This document shows, piece by piece, positions 23,501 to 29,441 of a stretch of 35,843 nucleotides of DNA (position 1 is the stretch's first letter; each line of letters starts with the position of its first letter). Position numbers and translations under genes: made by a program. The stretch is from Apostichopus parvimensis (taxonomy: Eukaryota; Echinodermata; Holothuroidea; Aspidochirotida; Stichopodidae): positions 40,590 to 76,432 of the forward strand of contig KN888531.1 in NCBI GenBank assembly GCA_000934455.1, given 5' to 3'. Below the pieces are notes generated by a model, which saw only the letters and a program-made list of their open reading frames with translations, did no database searches and was not told where the DNA came from.

Positions 23501-26500
23501 CACGGTGACCAGTGCAAGAGGAAAGATAGTTGTACAGGTAAGTTCTGTAATCCTTTTTGAACACCATTCCTCCGTTTATTTTATGCTATGTTGTGTTCTT
23601 AAGATTGTGTTAGATTTATGGTAACGGATCAAGGGTGGGAGCAAAGGGAGGGGTGAAGGGAGGTGTAAGGAAGATATTTTGTAAGAATATTTTAAGTTCT
23701 GTTGGTGTGTGTGAAATACTGCTCAGTTGGAAAGGATTTAAATGTAACAAAGCAAAATGACCTCAACTTTTGTTAACATCATGTCAGGTTTGGATGAGGG
23801 GTGGTAAGAAATAGATGATGTAACGATGTAGGTTAAGTCTTGTTTTCACTTCCTCTTTTGTTATCTCAACACAACTTTCCTAGTTCTTTCTTTTTATATC
23901 AATTCTCGTCTTATTTCCCTCTTGAAATATTTCAGTGGCAAAATTAATTGTCAGTGTTGCTTGATGAATGTTATAAGTAAGGTTTTATTTTCATTTATAC
24001 ATTCAATCCGAGCACTTAGAACGTTTGATGTAGTCTTTTATATCGTTTTATGTATTAACCATTGTTTGTCTAGATTTTATATGATATCCTATCATCTTTA
24101 ACTTTTTCTCCTTTTATATTAGTCATTCTTCCTGTTAACATATTTTATGACTCCTCTTTTTAATTTTAAATTAATAGTGGAATGAATAAATAAGACAAAG
24201 AGAGCAAATTAAGAAAAACGTCAAGCGATGTTTTTATCCTTTATTCTGCCAGGTATTAAATTTAGCAATTAACTTACATAATTTGTATACATGACGTTTA
24301 ACACATTCTCAAAATTGGTCATTGCAAGTATCAAGTAAAAAGATTAATTTTTAATGACTGTATTGCAGTTTTTCATCAGCATTTTACTTTCTATAACATT
24401 TCATCTCTATATTACATTGTTTTTGTATTTTTATACTTTCGTCTCTTTCGTAAATTTTTGTTTTTTTTAAATTTGTAGTTGGCTCTCGAAAGTACCAACT
24501 GGATCTTCTTTGTGGGGGAATTATTCCCATCATGTCAATATTGGAACAGACTCTACATGCCAATGCATCTAAATTTCAATTCAGGTGAGAAAAATGACAA
24601 AACAATTGAGGGAGACTAACAGTGAAGTAACGTAAATACATGAGTGAAGGAAGGTAGTCAGAAAATAGGAGAGGAGAGGATGGGGAGGGGGAAAGGAGAA
24701 AGGAGGAAGGGGCGGGAGGAGAATGGCCGTTGTGTGTCAGTGTTTGGATCGAGGCACATCAAAGGAATTGTATATCATTCAGAGTTAATTTTGAATTATT
24801 GAATGGATAAAAAAACAGGAATCCCACCAACCCCCCTACCCCTTCCCCCAGGGTCAGTGCATTATATGGAGGCATTTCGATCATCTCTTGTTCATCTTTA
24901 CCTCTCGTGGGACAGACATAACCAGTTTACTTGCCCTCCAACCTGCTTCATTTTCTTGCATTCATATGTCACTATTTGACTATTGAAAAGGATAATTGTT
25001 TTCCCCTTTTGGCTGTCCTCAGTAAAACTATCACTAATATGAGGGTGGTTAGAGTACAGTTGGGTAATGGAGAGAGGCTTATCGGTCTTCGGTACCCCGC
25101 GGTTCTTCTACCACTAGTGGACGGTGCATTGAAGCAACAGAAACTGATGCAGAAAGTCCAAGCCGTGAGTATCGTCTTGTATTTTTGCTTCAAGAAAACA
25201 AATCTTTTTGTCCATCTCGAACAGTTCTAGGTTTGGATCTGTCATGCAGGACAATTTGACTCGAAGTTTTGATTTTGTTGTTCATAAAATCCTTTAAAAG
25301 CATTAGAAAATAAGTTGAATAGCATATTTAGGTTTCAGTTAAGCCATGAAACCTCATGAAATATAACCTTCCTACTTGCTACTTATTTTTATTAAGAAAA
25401 TTGTTGGTCGCATTTCAAAACTTTTGTGTTCTGGGTATTAAACTCTACAACATTGTTTTCTTCTTGTTCAATGAGGCGCAGTTTGTTGGGAATTACCCTC
25501 AACAAGTTAACCAACGAAAAATGTCAGCCCAAATTCGTATATATAAAGAAGGCTAGGTACATCTGCTATGAAAATGGCTAAGAAAGTGGTGATATTTCTT
25601 TCAAGAAGTAACTGACTTTCTCAAGATTTTAAGGCATCATCTGAGCTGTCAGTAATGCATCAGCCTTGCATTTAATCTTTTGTTTGTGTGTATCCAGAGA
25701 GAGAGGGAGAAGTGGGATGTTGAAATTAAGATGTCAACACAGGAGAACTGGGAAAATTAAAACAATTTGAAAAGAAAAATCAACTATTTGGATTGCAAGG
25801 GATTCTGTACCAGGATTTCTATTGATCCTTTGTCCTAGCTGTGCATCCCTGAAGGAAGGTGGGGGGGGGGCGGTGGTGGTGAGGGTTGTGATGGGGAGCC
25901 AGTGAGGGGGCTACAGTACCTTGCTTACCATGTAACCAGGACCAGACTCCAGCTTGATTCGATAGAACCCAAAGAATGGCAGGAAAGAGGATTTTAAGAG
26001 AAATTCAGGCTTTAAAGGTATCTAAGTAACGAACAATCATCAACATAAAATTTTACAAGGACAACTATATAACTCTTTTGGCCCATCTTAAATGTACCTT
26101 AAATAATTGTCTCTATTTTTTTCCATTTTGTCTTTCTAATTTCAGAGACTTCAGACCGGACAGAATGGGATCCAGGTCGATCCTGCATCGATCCCTCAGT
26201 CTACGGATCAACCCAAACAAACTCAACAAGAGCCAGAGACAGACGTCATCCCGAAACTCGTCAAGAAAGCCATGACTCCACCGAATACGCTAATAAACTA
26301 TTTCAGACGTAGGGAGGACGATGGTCAGAGGTCAAAGGTCACTTCTCCGCCACACAACCAAAGTCAGAAGGAAGTTAGGAATTCATCCGACGACAGTAGT
26401 AGCGATTGCATGATCGTAGCGGAAGATGAGAAGGATTCCAAAAAGAAACGGAAAAAGAGAAGTTCGGACCGACTGAAGAAGAAGAGAAAAAGTGAGGAAA

Positions 26501-26838
26501 TGATCACAGATAAAGCTGATTCCGGAAAAGAAAATGAGAGAAGTTCATCTACATCAAGACAAGAAGAGGCTGACAAAGCTGGAAACGAGTCTAATAAAGG
26601 GGAACCTCTCTCGAGCAGGCAGAGAGAGCAGAGTGGAGCAGCTTTAGCAGCAAGCAGTGTAACCATTGTTACCAAAAGAACAAAGCAAACCAGCATAGCC
26701 TCTATGTTTGCAAAACAACAGACTGTCAAGGAGACCAAAATGCAATGTCCAATTTGCAAGAAAGACATGCCGTCCAAAACATCGAATAAGGAGTTTAACG
26801 AACATATAGACAAATGTTTATCAAACAGCATTCCTTAG
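2159..26838 (+). CDS. Strawberry notch (SBNO) family helicase-like ATPase with a C-terminal PIP/UBZ4 tail; 29 coding exons, 1,351 aa
   Basis: Joining the 29 exons listed below gives 4,056 nt in one frame, with GT/AG at every junction. The order is: disordered N-terminus rich in Ser/Thr-Pro (1-140); SNO ATPase domain with Walker [11 protein letters not shown] (226-235, Lys233), DECH (347-350) and SAT (386-388); a short linker (583-611); the signature [16 protein letters not shown]; helicase C half with the motif-VI-like [11 protein letters not shown] (722-732); a C-terminal SBNO domain to 1121; and an added tail (1122-1351) with two PIP-like motifs, a SIM-like motif, an NLS and a UBZ4-like finger. 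Known family members (Drosophila sno, vertebrate SBNO1/2, plant FGT1) are nuclear chromatin or transcription regulators, and length is close to SBNO1. The tail suggests recruitment to modified PCNA. The core is clearly SBNO; whether this is the single SBNO orthologue or a separate paralogue cannot be settled here, so no symbol is given. Confidence 0.93.
3680..3770 (+). CDS. SBNO-like exon 2, residues 141-171
   Basis: Acceptor CTGTTACAG, donor GCT|GTTAGT. It encodes the segment before the ATPase core ([24 protein letters not shown]), matching the conserved LRHPDAVVETSSLS region of SBNO1 as I recall it. It restores phase 0. Confidence 0.85.
4286..4393 (+). CDS. SBNO-like exon 3, residues 172-207
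   Basis: Acceptor AAATGCAG, donor GCT|GTAAGT; 36 codons in phase 0. [12 protein letters not shown] corresponds to the Q-motif-like LSALQLEAITYA of SBNO1, just before Walker A. Confidence 0.9.
4767..4853 (+). CDS. SBNO-like exon 4: Walker A, residues 208-236
   Basis: Acceptor CTTTCCAG, donor CAG|GTAGGC; 29 codons. It encodes [14 protein letters not shown], the P-loop of SNO ATPases. Lys233 is the predicted ATP phosphate-binding lysine. Family members usually read GDGAGVGKGR, and the change to DAAG is conservative. Confidence 0.95.
6164..6255 (+). CDS. SBNO-like exon 5, residues 237-266
   Basis: Acceptor TGCATTTCAG, donor [23 protein letters not shown] continues the Walker A helix. [16 protein letters not shown] spans the exon 5-6 junction and matches motif Ia of the family (WFSVSNDLKYDAERD). 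Confidence 0.93.
7047..7115 (+). CDS. SBNO-like exon 6, residues 267-289
   Basis: Acceptor TGTTTACAG, donor ACCAG|GTAAGG. It encodes [20 protein letters not shown], parallel to the DLRDIGAKNI region of SBNO1. Phase 2 on both sides. Confidence 0.88.
7572..7654 (+). CDS. SBNO-like exon 7, residues 290-317
   Basis: Acceptor CTGTTTCAG, donor [23 protein letters not shown] matches the family KGVIFATYSSLIG segment before Walker B. Confidence 0.92.
8037..8155 (+). CDS. SBNO-like exon 8: Walker B DECH, residues 318-357
   Basis: Acceptor GTACTGTAG, donor [25 protein letters not shown] carries the DExH box (D347, E348, C349, H350) with Glu348 as the predicted catalytic base. This is the strongest single family match in the window. 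Confidence 0.97.
8740..8792 (+). CDS. SBNO-like exon 9, residues 358-374
   Basis: Acceptor CTTTTACAG, donor CAGAG|GTATGA. A 53-nt micro-exon encoding [17 protein letters not shown], which matches the SSKPTKTGLAVLELQ segment of SBNO1. Both phases fit. Confidence 0.88.
9226..9289 (+). CDS. SBNO-like exon 10: motif III (SAT), residues 375-396
   Basis: Acceptor TTTTTGCAG, donor [29 protein letters not shown] contains the SAT motif (386-388) that couples ATP hydrolysis to unwinding or translocation in SF2 enzymes. Confidence 0.95.
9516..9874 (+). mobile_element. Old hAT-like MITE in intron 10
   Basis: The left end CAGGGTTGTAGCCATGG and the right end, inverted, CAGGATTGTAGCTAGGG match over most of 17 bp. 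The 359-bp interior is GC-richer than the intron. Flanking octamers GGGAAGAC and GAAAAGAT agree at 5 of 8 positions, as expected for a decayed 8-bp duplication. Non-coding. Confidence 0.55.
10412..10502 (+). CDS. SBNO-like exon 11, residues 397-426
   Basis: Acceptor CTGTTGCAG, donor [24 protein letters not shown], then F and ENINRRG, match YMNRLGIWGEGTPF and VERRGVGA of SBNO1. Confidence 0.95.
10690..10837 (+). CDS. SBNO-like exon 12, residues 427-475
   Basis: Acceptor TGCCTGCAG, donor [29 protein letters not shown] matches the conserved [34 protein letters not shown] follows, ending with a split Trp codon. Confidence 0.95.
11726..11836 (+). CDS. SBNO-like exon 13, residues 476-512
   Basis: Acceptor TCTCGTCAG, donor [27 protein letters not shown] matches the family MWGQFWSAHQRFFKYL, a region linking the two RecA-like lobes. 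Confidence 0.95.
12263..12470 (+). CDS. SBNO-like exon 14, residues 513-582
   Basis: Acceptor TTATTCATCAG, donor [28 protein letters not shown] is the start of the second lobe, followed by [18 protein letters not shown] and FPI; all align with SBNO1. In SBNO1 a disordered insertion of more than 150 residues follows. Here only about 30 residues separate this block from the LGG signature. Confidence 0.94.
13268..13345 (+). other. Second copy of SBNO-like exon 15, cut by the sequence gap
   Basis: After an acceptor (TTCTTTACAG) the 78 nt up to the first N are identical to exon 15 at 13737-13814. The preceding intron sequence is similar but differs at several positions. Using both copies would add 89 nt and break the frame, so only one belongs in the mRNA. 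I favour an uncollapsed allele or mis-join at the gap over a true exon duplication. Confidence 0.7.
13346..13646. other. Assembly gap (run of about 301 N)
   Basis: The run of N separates two copies of exon 15. Its true length may be arbitrary. Any reading frame crossing it is meaningless. Confidence 0.99.
13737..13825 (+). CDS. SBNO-like exon 15 (complete copy), residues 583-611
   Basis: Acceptor TTTCTTTACAG, donor ACCTG|GTAGGA; 89 nt. It encodes [10 protein letters not shown], then a helical [15 protein letters not shown], giving a short acidic linker between the lobes. Phase fits exons 14 and 16. Confidence 0.88.
14359..14533 (+). CDS. SBNO-like exon 16: SBNO signature, residues 612-670
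   Basis: Acceptor ATATTTCCAG, donor GAG|GTGCGC (weaker than the others). [20 protein letters not shown] then KGRMV is the SBNO-specific signature. YEQRS and LNVQE follow, like YESRS and LNITE in SBNO1. Confidence 0.95.
14796..15160 (+). mobile_element. tRNA(Leu/Ser)-type SINE, family B, in intron 16
   Basis: The head has a perfect box A TGGCCGAGTGG (14805-14815) and a near box B CAGGTGTGATACC (14866-14877) inside a tRNA-like fold, so it is pol III-type. A body follows (TTTTTCATCCAAGACC..., TTCCCTCATCTGAAATG). A related copy in reverse is at about 29868-30052. Near the 3' part (15113-15150) is GATCCTAGCAGGATC next to TTCTTCAGAGG. The 3' boundary is uncertain. It is not a functional tRNA: box B and the acceptor stem are degraded. 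Confidence 0.65.
15256..15446 (+). CDS. SBNO-like exon 17: helicase motifs V-VI, residues 671-733
   Basis: Acceptor ATCTTATCAG, donor [28 protein letters not shown] then [20 protein letters not shown] and [11 protein letters not shown] (722-732). R726 and R729 are the predicted arginine-finger positions. It is nearly collinear with SBNO1. Confidence 0.97.
16291..16376 (+). CDS. SBNO-like exon 18, residues 734-762
   Basis: Acceptor TTTTTCATCAG, donor [28 protein letters not shown] matches AGEQRFASIVAKRLESLG of SBNO1. Confidence 0.95.
16844..17211 (+). mobile_element. TTAA-flanked MITE (Kolobok- or piggyBac-like) in intron 18
   Basis: The 368-bp element is flanked by TTAA at 16840-16843 and 17212-17215. 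Its ends are AGGGTGCGAAGACTCGCGC and, inverted from the right end, AGGCATTGAAGACTCGCCC (14 of 19 match). TTAA duplications occur in both Kolobok and piggyBac; the 5'-AGG ends fit Kolobok better as I recall. It has no coding capacity. It ends 55 nt before exon 19. A truncated reverse copy of its left third lies at about 27875-27991. Confidence 0.65.
17271..17386 (+). CDS. SBNO-like exon 19, residues 763-801
   Basis: Acceptor TTTTATGATAG, donor [19 protein letters not shown] then [12 protein letters not shown] match ALTHGDRRAT and FNFDNKYGRNAL of SBNO1, an almost invariant block of the family. Confidence 0.96.
17832..18140 (+). repeat. Minisatellite of 89-90 bp units, about 3.4 copies, intron 19
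   Basis: Units start at 17832, 17921, 18011 and 18100. Each begins AATCAGTGTAC(C/A)TCAGCATA and contains GGGACTCAGTTCAGT and TTACAGCTATGGC. Units differ by a few substitutions and one-base indels. I saw no coding pattern. Confidence 0.85.
18400..18480 (+). CDS. SBNO-like exon 20, residues 802-828
   Basis: Acceptor TTTACTTTCAG, donor CAG|GTCTGT; 27 codons in phase 0. [20 protein letters not shown] is less conserved; SBNO1 has a different sequence here (the PPPDYPG region). Support is splice sites and frame rather than motif. Confidence 0.82.
18718..18749 (+). other. G-quadruplex-forming tract in intron 20
   Basis: Seven G-runs of three or more separated by single or double A or T occur within about 32 nt on the sense strand. 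This exceeds the usual four-run rule for a G-quadruplex. Function, if any, is unknown. Confidence 0.6.
19122..19247 (+). CDS. SBNO-like exon 21, residues 829-870
   Basis: Acceptor TTTCCTTACAG, donor CTG|GTAAGA. It encodes [11 protein letters not shown] and [17 protein letters not shown], matching GLIGVGLI and [17 protein letters not shown] of SBNO1. Confidence 0.94.
19271..19545 (+). repeat. Tandem repeat of about 90-105 bp, nearly 3 copies, intron 21
   Basis: Units start at 19271, 19376 and 19465, each with AATCTT(A)ACCATGTTACTG(A/G)TAAC, a G-rich middle and AAAATATGTATAACAAGATT. It begins 24 nt after the exon 21 donor. Confidence 0.75.
19686..19747 (+). CDS. SBNO-like exon 22, residues 871-890
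   Basis: Acceptor TTTCCTCAG, donor [31 protein letters not shown] parallels LFQYFADTLTAAVQNAKKNG of SBNO1. Confidence 0.92.
19904..20002 (+). CDS. SBNO-like exon 23, residues 891-923
   Basis: Acceptor CTCTTCCACAG, donor [28 protein letters not shown] follows the family pattern RYDMGILDLG. Phases fit. Confidence 0.9.
20683..20757 (+). repeat. Possible degraded tRNA-like fragment
   Basis: GATCAGTCAGTAGAGCA resembles a tRNA D-arm/box A and GGTTTTGAGGTCC a decayed box B. It directly abuts the tail of the SINE at 20764. Weak; it may be chance. Confidence 0.25.
20764..21082 (-). mobile_element. tRNA-derived SINE, family A, with (GTAT)n tail, intron 23
   Basis: Read on the minus strand it starts near 21082 with a tRNA-like head: AGTGTCAGCTCAGTGGTTA (box A) and GAGTTCGAGTCACTCC (box B-like). 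A body with ATGGACGTTAAAT, CTTCGGTCAGCTTG and TGCTTGCAGGAGGATC follows, ending in a tetranucleotide tail that reads (GTAT)n on the plus strand at 20768-20854. It shares head, body and tail with the plus-strand copy at 29442-29862. Confidence 0.8.
21599..21775 (+). CDS. SBNO-like exon 24, residues 924-982
   Basis: Acceptor TTTTCTCCACAG, donor [29 protein letters not shown] then [20 protein letters not shown] match SVERGMSWEEA and [20 protein letters not shown] of SBNO1. This is the SBNO C-terminal domain. Confidence 0.95.
22537..22619 (+). CDS. SBNO-like exon 25, residues 983-1010
   Basis: Acceptor TATTTTTAG, donor [30 protein letters not shown] matches the conserved RPNTG of SBNO1. Confidence 0.93.
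23454..23537 (+). CDS. SBNO-like exon 26, Cys-containing segment, residues 1011-1038
   Basis: Acceptor TTCTTCCCATCAG, donor [30 protein letters not shown] then KDSCT parallels the [20 protein letters not shown] region of SBNO1. The cysteines may form a structural or metal site. The frame is set by neighbouring phases. Confidence 0.9.
24479..24584 (+). CDS. SBNO-like exon 27, residues 1039-1073
   Basis: Acceptor AATTTGTAG, donor [31 protein letters not shown] parallels GLRCRTYYVLCGSVLSVW of SBNO1, the last beta-rich part of the domain. Confidence 0.92.
25023..25164 (+). CDS. SBNO-like exon 28, end of the SBNO core, residues 1074-1121
   Basis: Acceptor GCTGTCCTCAG, donor [29 protein letters not shown] then PLVDGAL match [20 protein letters not shown] and PLVNLL of SBNO1, where the vertebrate protein is nearly finished. 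Here the frame runs on into a further large exon. Confidence 0.94.
26146..26838 (+). CDS. SBNO-like exon 29: C-terminal tail with PIP-like, SIM-like, NLS and UBZ4-like motifs, residues 1122-1351
   Basis: Acceptor TTTCTAATTTCAG in phase 0; stop TAG at 26836-26838. Motifs in order: PIP-like PNTLINYF (1167-1174); Ser/Asp-rich SIM-like [12 protein letters not shown] with MIV at 1210-1212; basic [20 protein letters not shown] (1220-1236); charged low-complexity spacer; second PIP-like QTSIASMF (1302-1309, Met where an aromatic is usual); and a finger with C1322, C1325, H1341, C1345 ending [14 protein letters not shown]4 fingers of RAD18, SPRTN and WRNIP1 share C-P-x-C, H-[IL]-D-x-C-L and a role in binding ubiquitin. 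SPRTN also pairs a PIP box with a terminal UBZ4. The tail is inferred to bind modified PCNA. The join is supported by frame, both splice sites and the lack of an earlier in-frame stop; it still needs a transcript. Confidence 0.85.
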   Translation, partial: RLQTGQNGIQVDPASIPQSTDQPKQTQQEPETDVIPKLVKKAMTPPNTLINYFRRREDDGQRSKVTSPPHNQSQKEVRNSSDDSSSDCMIVAEDEKDSKKKRKKRSSDRLKKKRKSEEMITDKADSGKENERSSSTSRQEEADKAGNESNKGEPLSSRQREQSGAALAASSVTIVTKRTKQTSIASMFAKQQTVKETKMQCPICKKDMPSKTSNKEFNEHIDKCLSNSIP

Positions 26839-27850
26839 ACAACTGTATACGCAAAGCAGAAATTTGAAACTGTTTTCCTATTTAAAGTGGATTTATCTCT
26901 TCATCCTACAACTTTTTGATTACGGTGTTTGGTGGTTGACTAGTGGAGATGTAATTCAAAAGTGATTTAAAAAAAAAAGAAAAATCTGCTCTTAGTTGCT
27001 ATTGTCAGCTATTTTCATCTTACAAAAGGCAATGATTTTCCAACTTTATCTGGAGAAAATTAGTCTTTTATGAGACCAGGTAGTTCTTGGTGATGTCTTG
27101 TGTTGGCACACTTAAGCTTAACTCAGAAGGATTTTTGAAATGTACTGAAAGAATATGTTTCAGATTAGAATAAGAAGTTAATGGTGGCAATGGAAGGGGG
27201 GGGGGTAGGGTTTAGGAGTTTCATTTTATTTACAGAATGTTGAATTCTAGCTGTGGAGATTGTGCGATCTGTCTAACAAGATGTTGTTTTCAGCGCGGCC
27301 AAGATTTTTTCATTCCTCTCTGTCTTTACTGTTAATTAAAGAGAAGCTGTTCTTCTTATGCATCATAGTAATGATATTTCACTGGGAAATAAGAAACTAT
27401 TATATATCATGCAAAACTTGATCCTCTCCCCCCCCCCCCCCAACCATTTCAGTTGCTGTCAAAGGTTAACATCCGTGACTAAAAGTGAAATTTCAAAACA
27501 GGAAATATTTGTAAAACCGAAAGCAATATTCTGTGAAACAGAAGAAGACATATTACACATCGGTGTGTCGCTATTTCAACTTGGTTCTCCGATTAAAACG
27601 AGAACTAAATATGTAGTTCCTATCCTTCCCAAGTTGGAGACAAATAGACGGGGCATAGTTCTTAAGTTAATTTCACGTGATGTGTCTTCCTTATGTGTTA
27701 TATACATTAGTCTAATACACATTGTTATAATACACATAGATTTAATGGCTTTTAAGAGTGTAATGGTAACAATGTTTTAGGGAATGTTTTAGTGTTAAAA
27801 TTGCATCTAGCAGTTTTGGAGGCTCCTAATGTTGTCTTTAATATTGCGGA
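26839..27850 (+). other. Probable 3'UTR and 3' flank of the SBNO-like gene
   Basis: No coding frame of note follows the stop. A candidate poly(A) signal ATTAAA lies at 27335-27340; AATAAA occurs only later (28435 and 28587). The segment 26885-26985 is duplicated near 28502-28605. A (C)14 run sits near 27428. The cleavage site is unknown. Confidence 0.4.
26885..26985 (+). repeat. Local direct duplication, copy 1
   Basis: GTGGATTTATCTCTTCA..., GATTACGGTGTTT..., GACTAGTGGAGATGTAATTC, AAAAGTGATTTAA and ATCTGCTCT recur in the same order at 28502-28605 with few differences. This copy lies in the probable 3'UTR. Confidence 0.85.
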
Positions 27851-27874
27851 CATCAACCTAATGTTAATTTCATT

Positions 27875-27991
27875 GTGTGTGTGTATTTTCTGGGATTGAT
27901 GGTGGTGTCTAACACTTCTGTTACACCTCATTCGAAACTAGGTCAGATTACCGGCATGAGACGTTTCTTTGTGCCAGAGTTTTCACACCCT
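27875..27991 (-). mobile_element. Truncated reverse copy of the TTAA-type MITE
   Basis: On the minus strand this reads AGGGTGTGAAAACTC..., AAAGAAACGTCTCATGCCGG, GACCTAGTTTCGAATGAGGT and ends in CAGAAAATACACACAC, matching the left third of the element at 16844-17211. TTAA follows at 27992-27995. The other end is missing. It sits between sequence of the adjacent 31-bp repeat unit. Confidence 0.8.
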
Positions 27992-28002
27992 TTAATTTCA
28001 GT

Positions 28003-28352
28003 ATGTTGATGACAACCTAATGTTTATTTCATTATGTTGATGACAACCTAATGTTTATTTCATTATGTTGATGACAGCCTTATATTAATTTCATTATGTA
28101 GATGACAACCTAATGTTAATTTCATCATGTTGATGACAACCTAATGTTTATTTCATTATGTTGATGACAACATAATGTTTATTTCATTATGTTGATGACA
28201 ACCTAATGTTAATTTCATTATGTTGATGACAACCTAATGTTTATTTCATTATGTTGATGACAGCCTTATATTAATTTCATTATGTTGATGACAACCTAAT
28301 GTTAATTTCATTATGTTGATGACAGCCTAATGTTAATTTCAGTATGTTGATG
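28003..28352 (+). repeat. Minisatellite: 31-bp unit, 11 full copies plus a partial one
   Basis: Units start every 31 nt from 28003 to 28344 with no indels. The consensus begins ATGTTGATGACAACCTAATG and ends TTATTTCATT. Three variant classes (TTTATT, CCTTATATTAA and GTTAATT types) occur in the same order in units 2-4 and 8-10. A lone unit fragment lies on the far side of the MITE copy (27851-27874). Confidence 0.95.
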
Positions 28353-28447
28353 TCCACTATCAGACTTGTCATCACATAACAGGATATTTATTCACTCTTT
28401 TATGGTCAGAGACAAGAAAGTATGGTTGCGGTTAAATAAAACCTGGG

Positions 28448-28660
28448 TTTAAGGAGGTATGTGTGGGGAAAGGGGGGGGGGGGGGAGGAATGGAGGAAAT
28501 TTTGTGGATTTATCTCTTCAATCACAACTTTTCGATTACGGTGTTTTTGGTGGCTGACTAGTGGAGATGTAATTCAAAAGTGATTTAATAAAAAAAAAAA
28601 TCTGCTCTAATTTTTTATGTTTAAGGAGGTATGTGTGGGGAAAGGGGGGAGGAAATTTTG
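28448..28660 (+). repeat. Local duplicated block, including copy 2 of the 3' flank repeat
   Basis: GTTTAAGGAGGTATGTGTGG followed by a G-run and GGAAATTTTG occurs at 28448-28505 and again at 28619-28660. Between them, 28502-28605 repeats 26885-26985. A (G)14 run lies near 28471. Confidence 0.8.
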
Positions 28661-29440
28661 GAGTTGGGAAACCTCAGTTTTTACAACAACGTTTTAAAGT
28701 GTTAGTGTGTGATGAGTGAATTTCTAAGTTGGAACTTAATGCATTTGTCCACTGCCTTGATATAAAAGTATAGCTCATTGACATATTTATGAAGAATGAA
28801 CCATTACTGCACAAATCATGCTTATAATATTCTATGAGTTTCTTTTCATATACCGTTATAAAGATATAGATATAGTATTTTTTTTTAATGTAATTACAAT
28901 ATTTTGTCTACAAAGTTGCTTCAAGAGATAAGAACTGTGACAATGTGGGCATAGAGCTTGTTCAGCTGGACTTTATCTCTCAAACTTTCTTCTCACATAT
29001 GCAAGCTATAAATGAAGCAAGTAGATTAAACTTGTAAGATTGTGACAGCTTTTTCGGATTAAAATCTTCGCCTCTCTTGCCTGTATGAAAAGCAAAAAAG
29101 ACATTTTGTAAGTTTACAAAATGAGAAGTAAAAAAGTCTTTTTGGATCTTCTGTATCATGGAAAAACTTCACCGAAGTTAAGAAATATTGTTGTATTTAA
29201 CTGACCGCTCTCAACTTGGTTATTACAACATTGTAGTAACTTATTACAAGTACATAAGTTATAATAATAATATAAAATAATAATCATCGGCCAGTAAATT
29301 AGTCATATTACGATGTTAAGCAGCCACATGTCCATGTGAGAGAAGCAGAATGGCTTATTACTTACACTTCATGTCAGCTGGCTATCATATTGACAGTGTA
29401 TAGCCGGAGGTATAGCCTCCGGAGGCGGCGGAGTGACAAC
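28661..29440. other. Intergenic stretch, nothing recognised
   Basis: AT-rich sequence with no coding-like frame, RNA gene or inverted terminal repeat. A small GC-rich hairpin CCGGAGG-TATAG-CCTCCGG lies near 29404-29422, just before the SINE. Confidence 0.4.
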
Positions 29441-29441
29441 A

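Larger units (their letters stand above)
21776..26145 (+). other. Introns between exons 24 and 29: purine tracts only
   Basis: Apart from exons 25-28 the introns hold sense-strand purine-rich tracts at 23635-23672, 24660-24722 and (G)10 near 25861. No mobile element ends were recognised. Confidence 0.5.

Noticed and set aside
26364..26831. 155-codon minus-strand frame opposite exon 29
   Set aside because: Antisense shadow of the tail-encoding exon; low-complexity Leu/Ser/Phe translation of the complementary strand.
27885..28352. CRISPR-like regular array
   Set aside because: Units are contiguous with no unique spacers, in a eukaryotic genome; it is a minisatellite.
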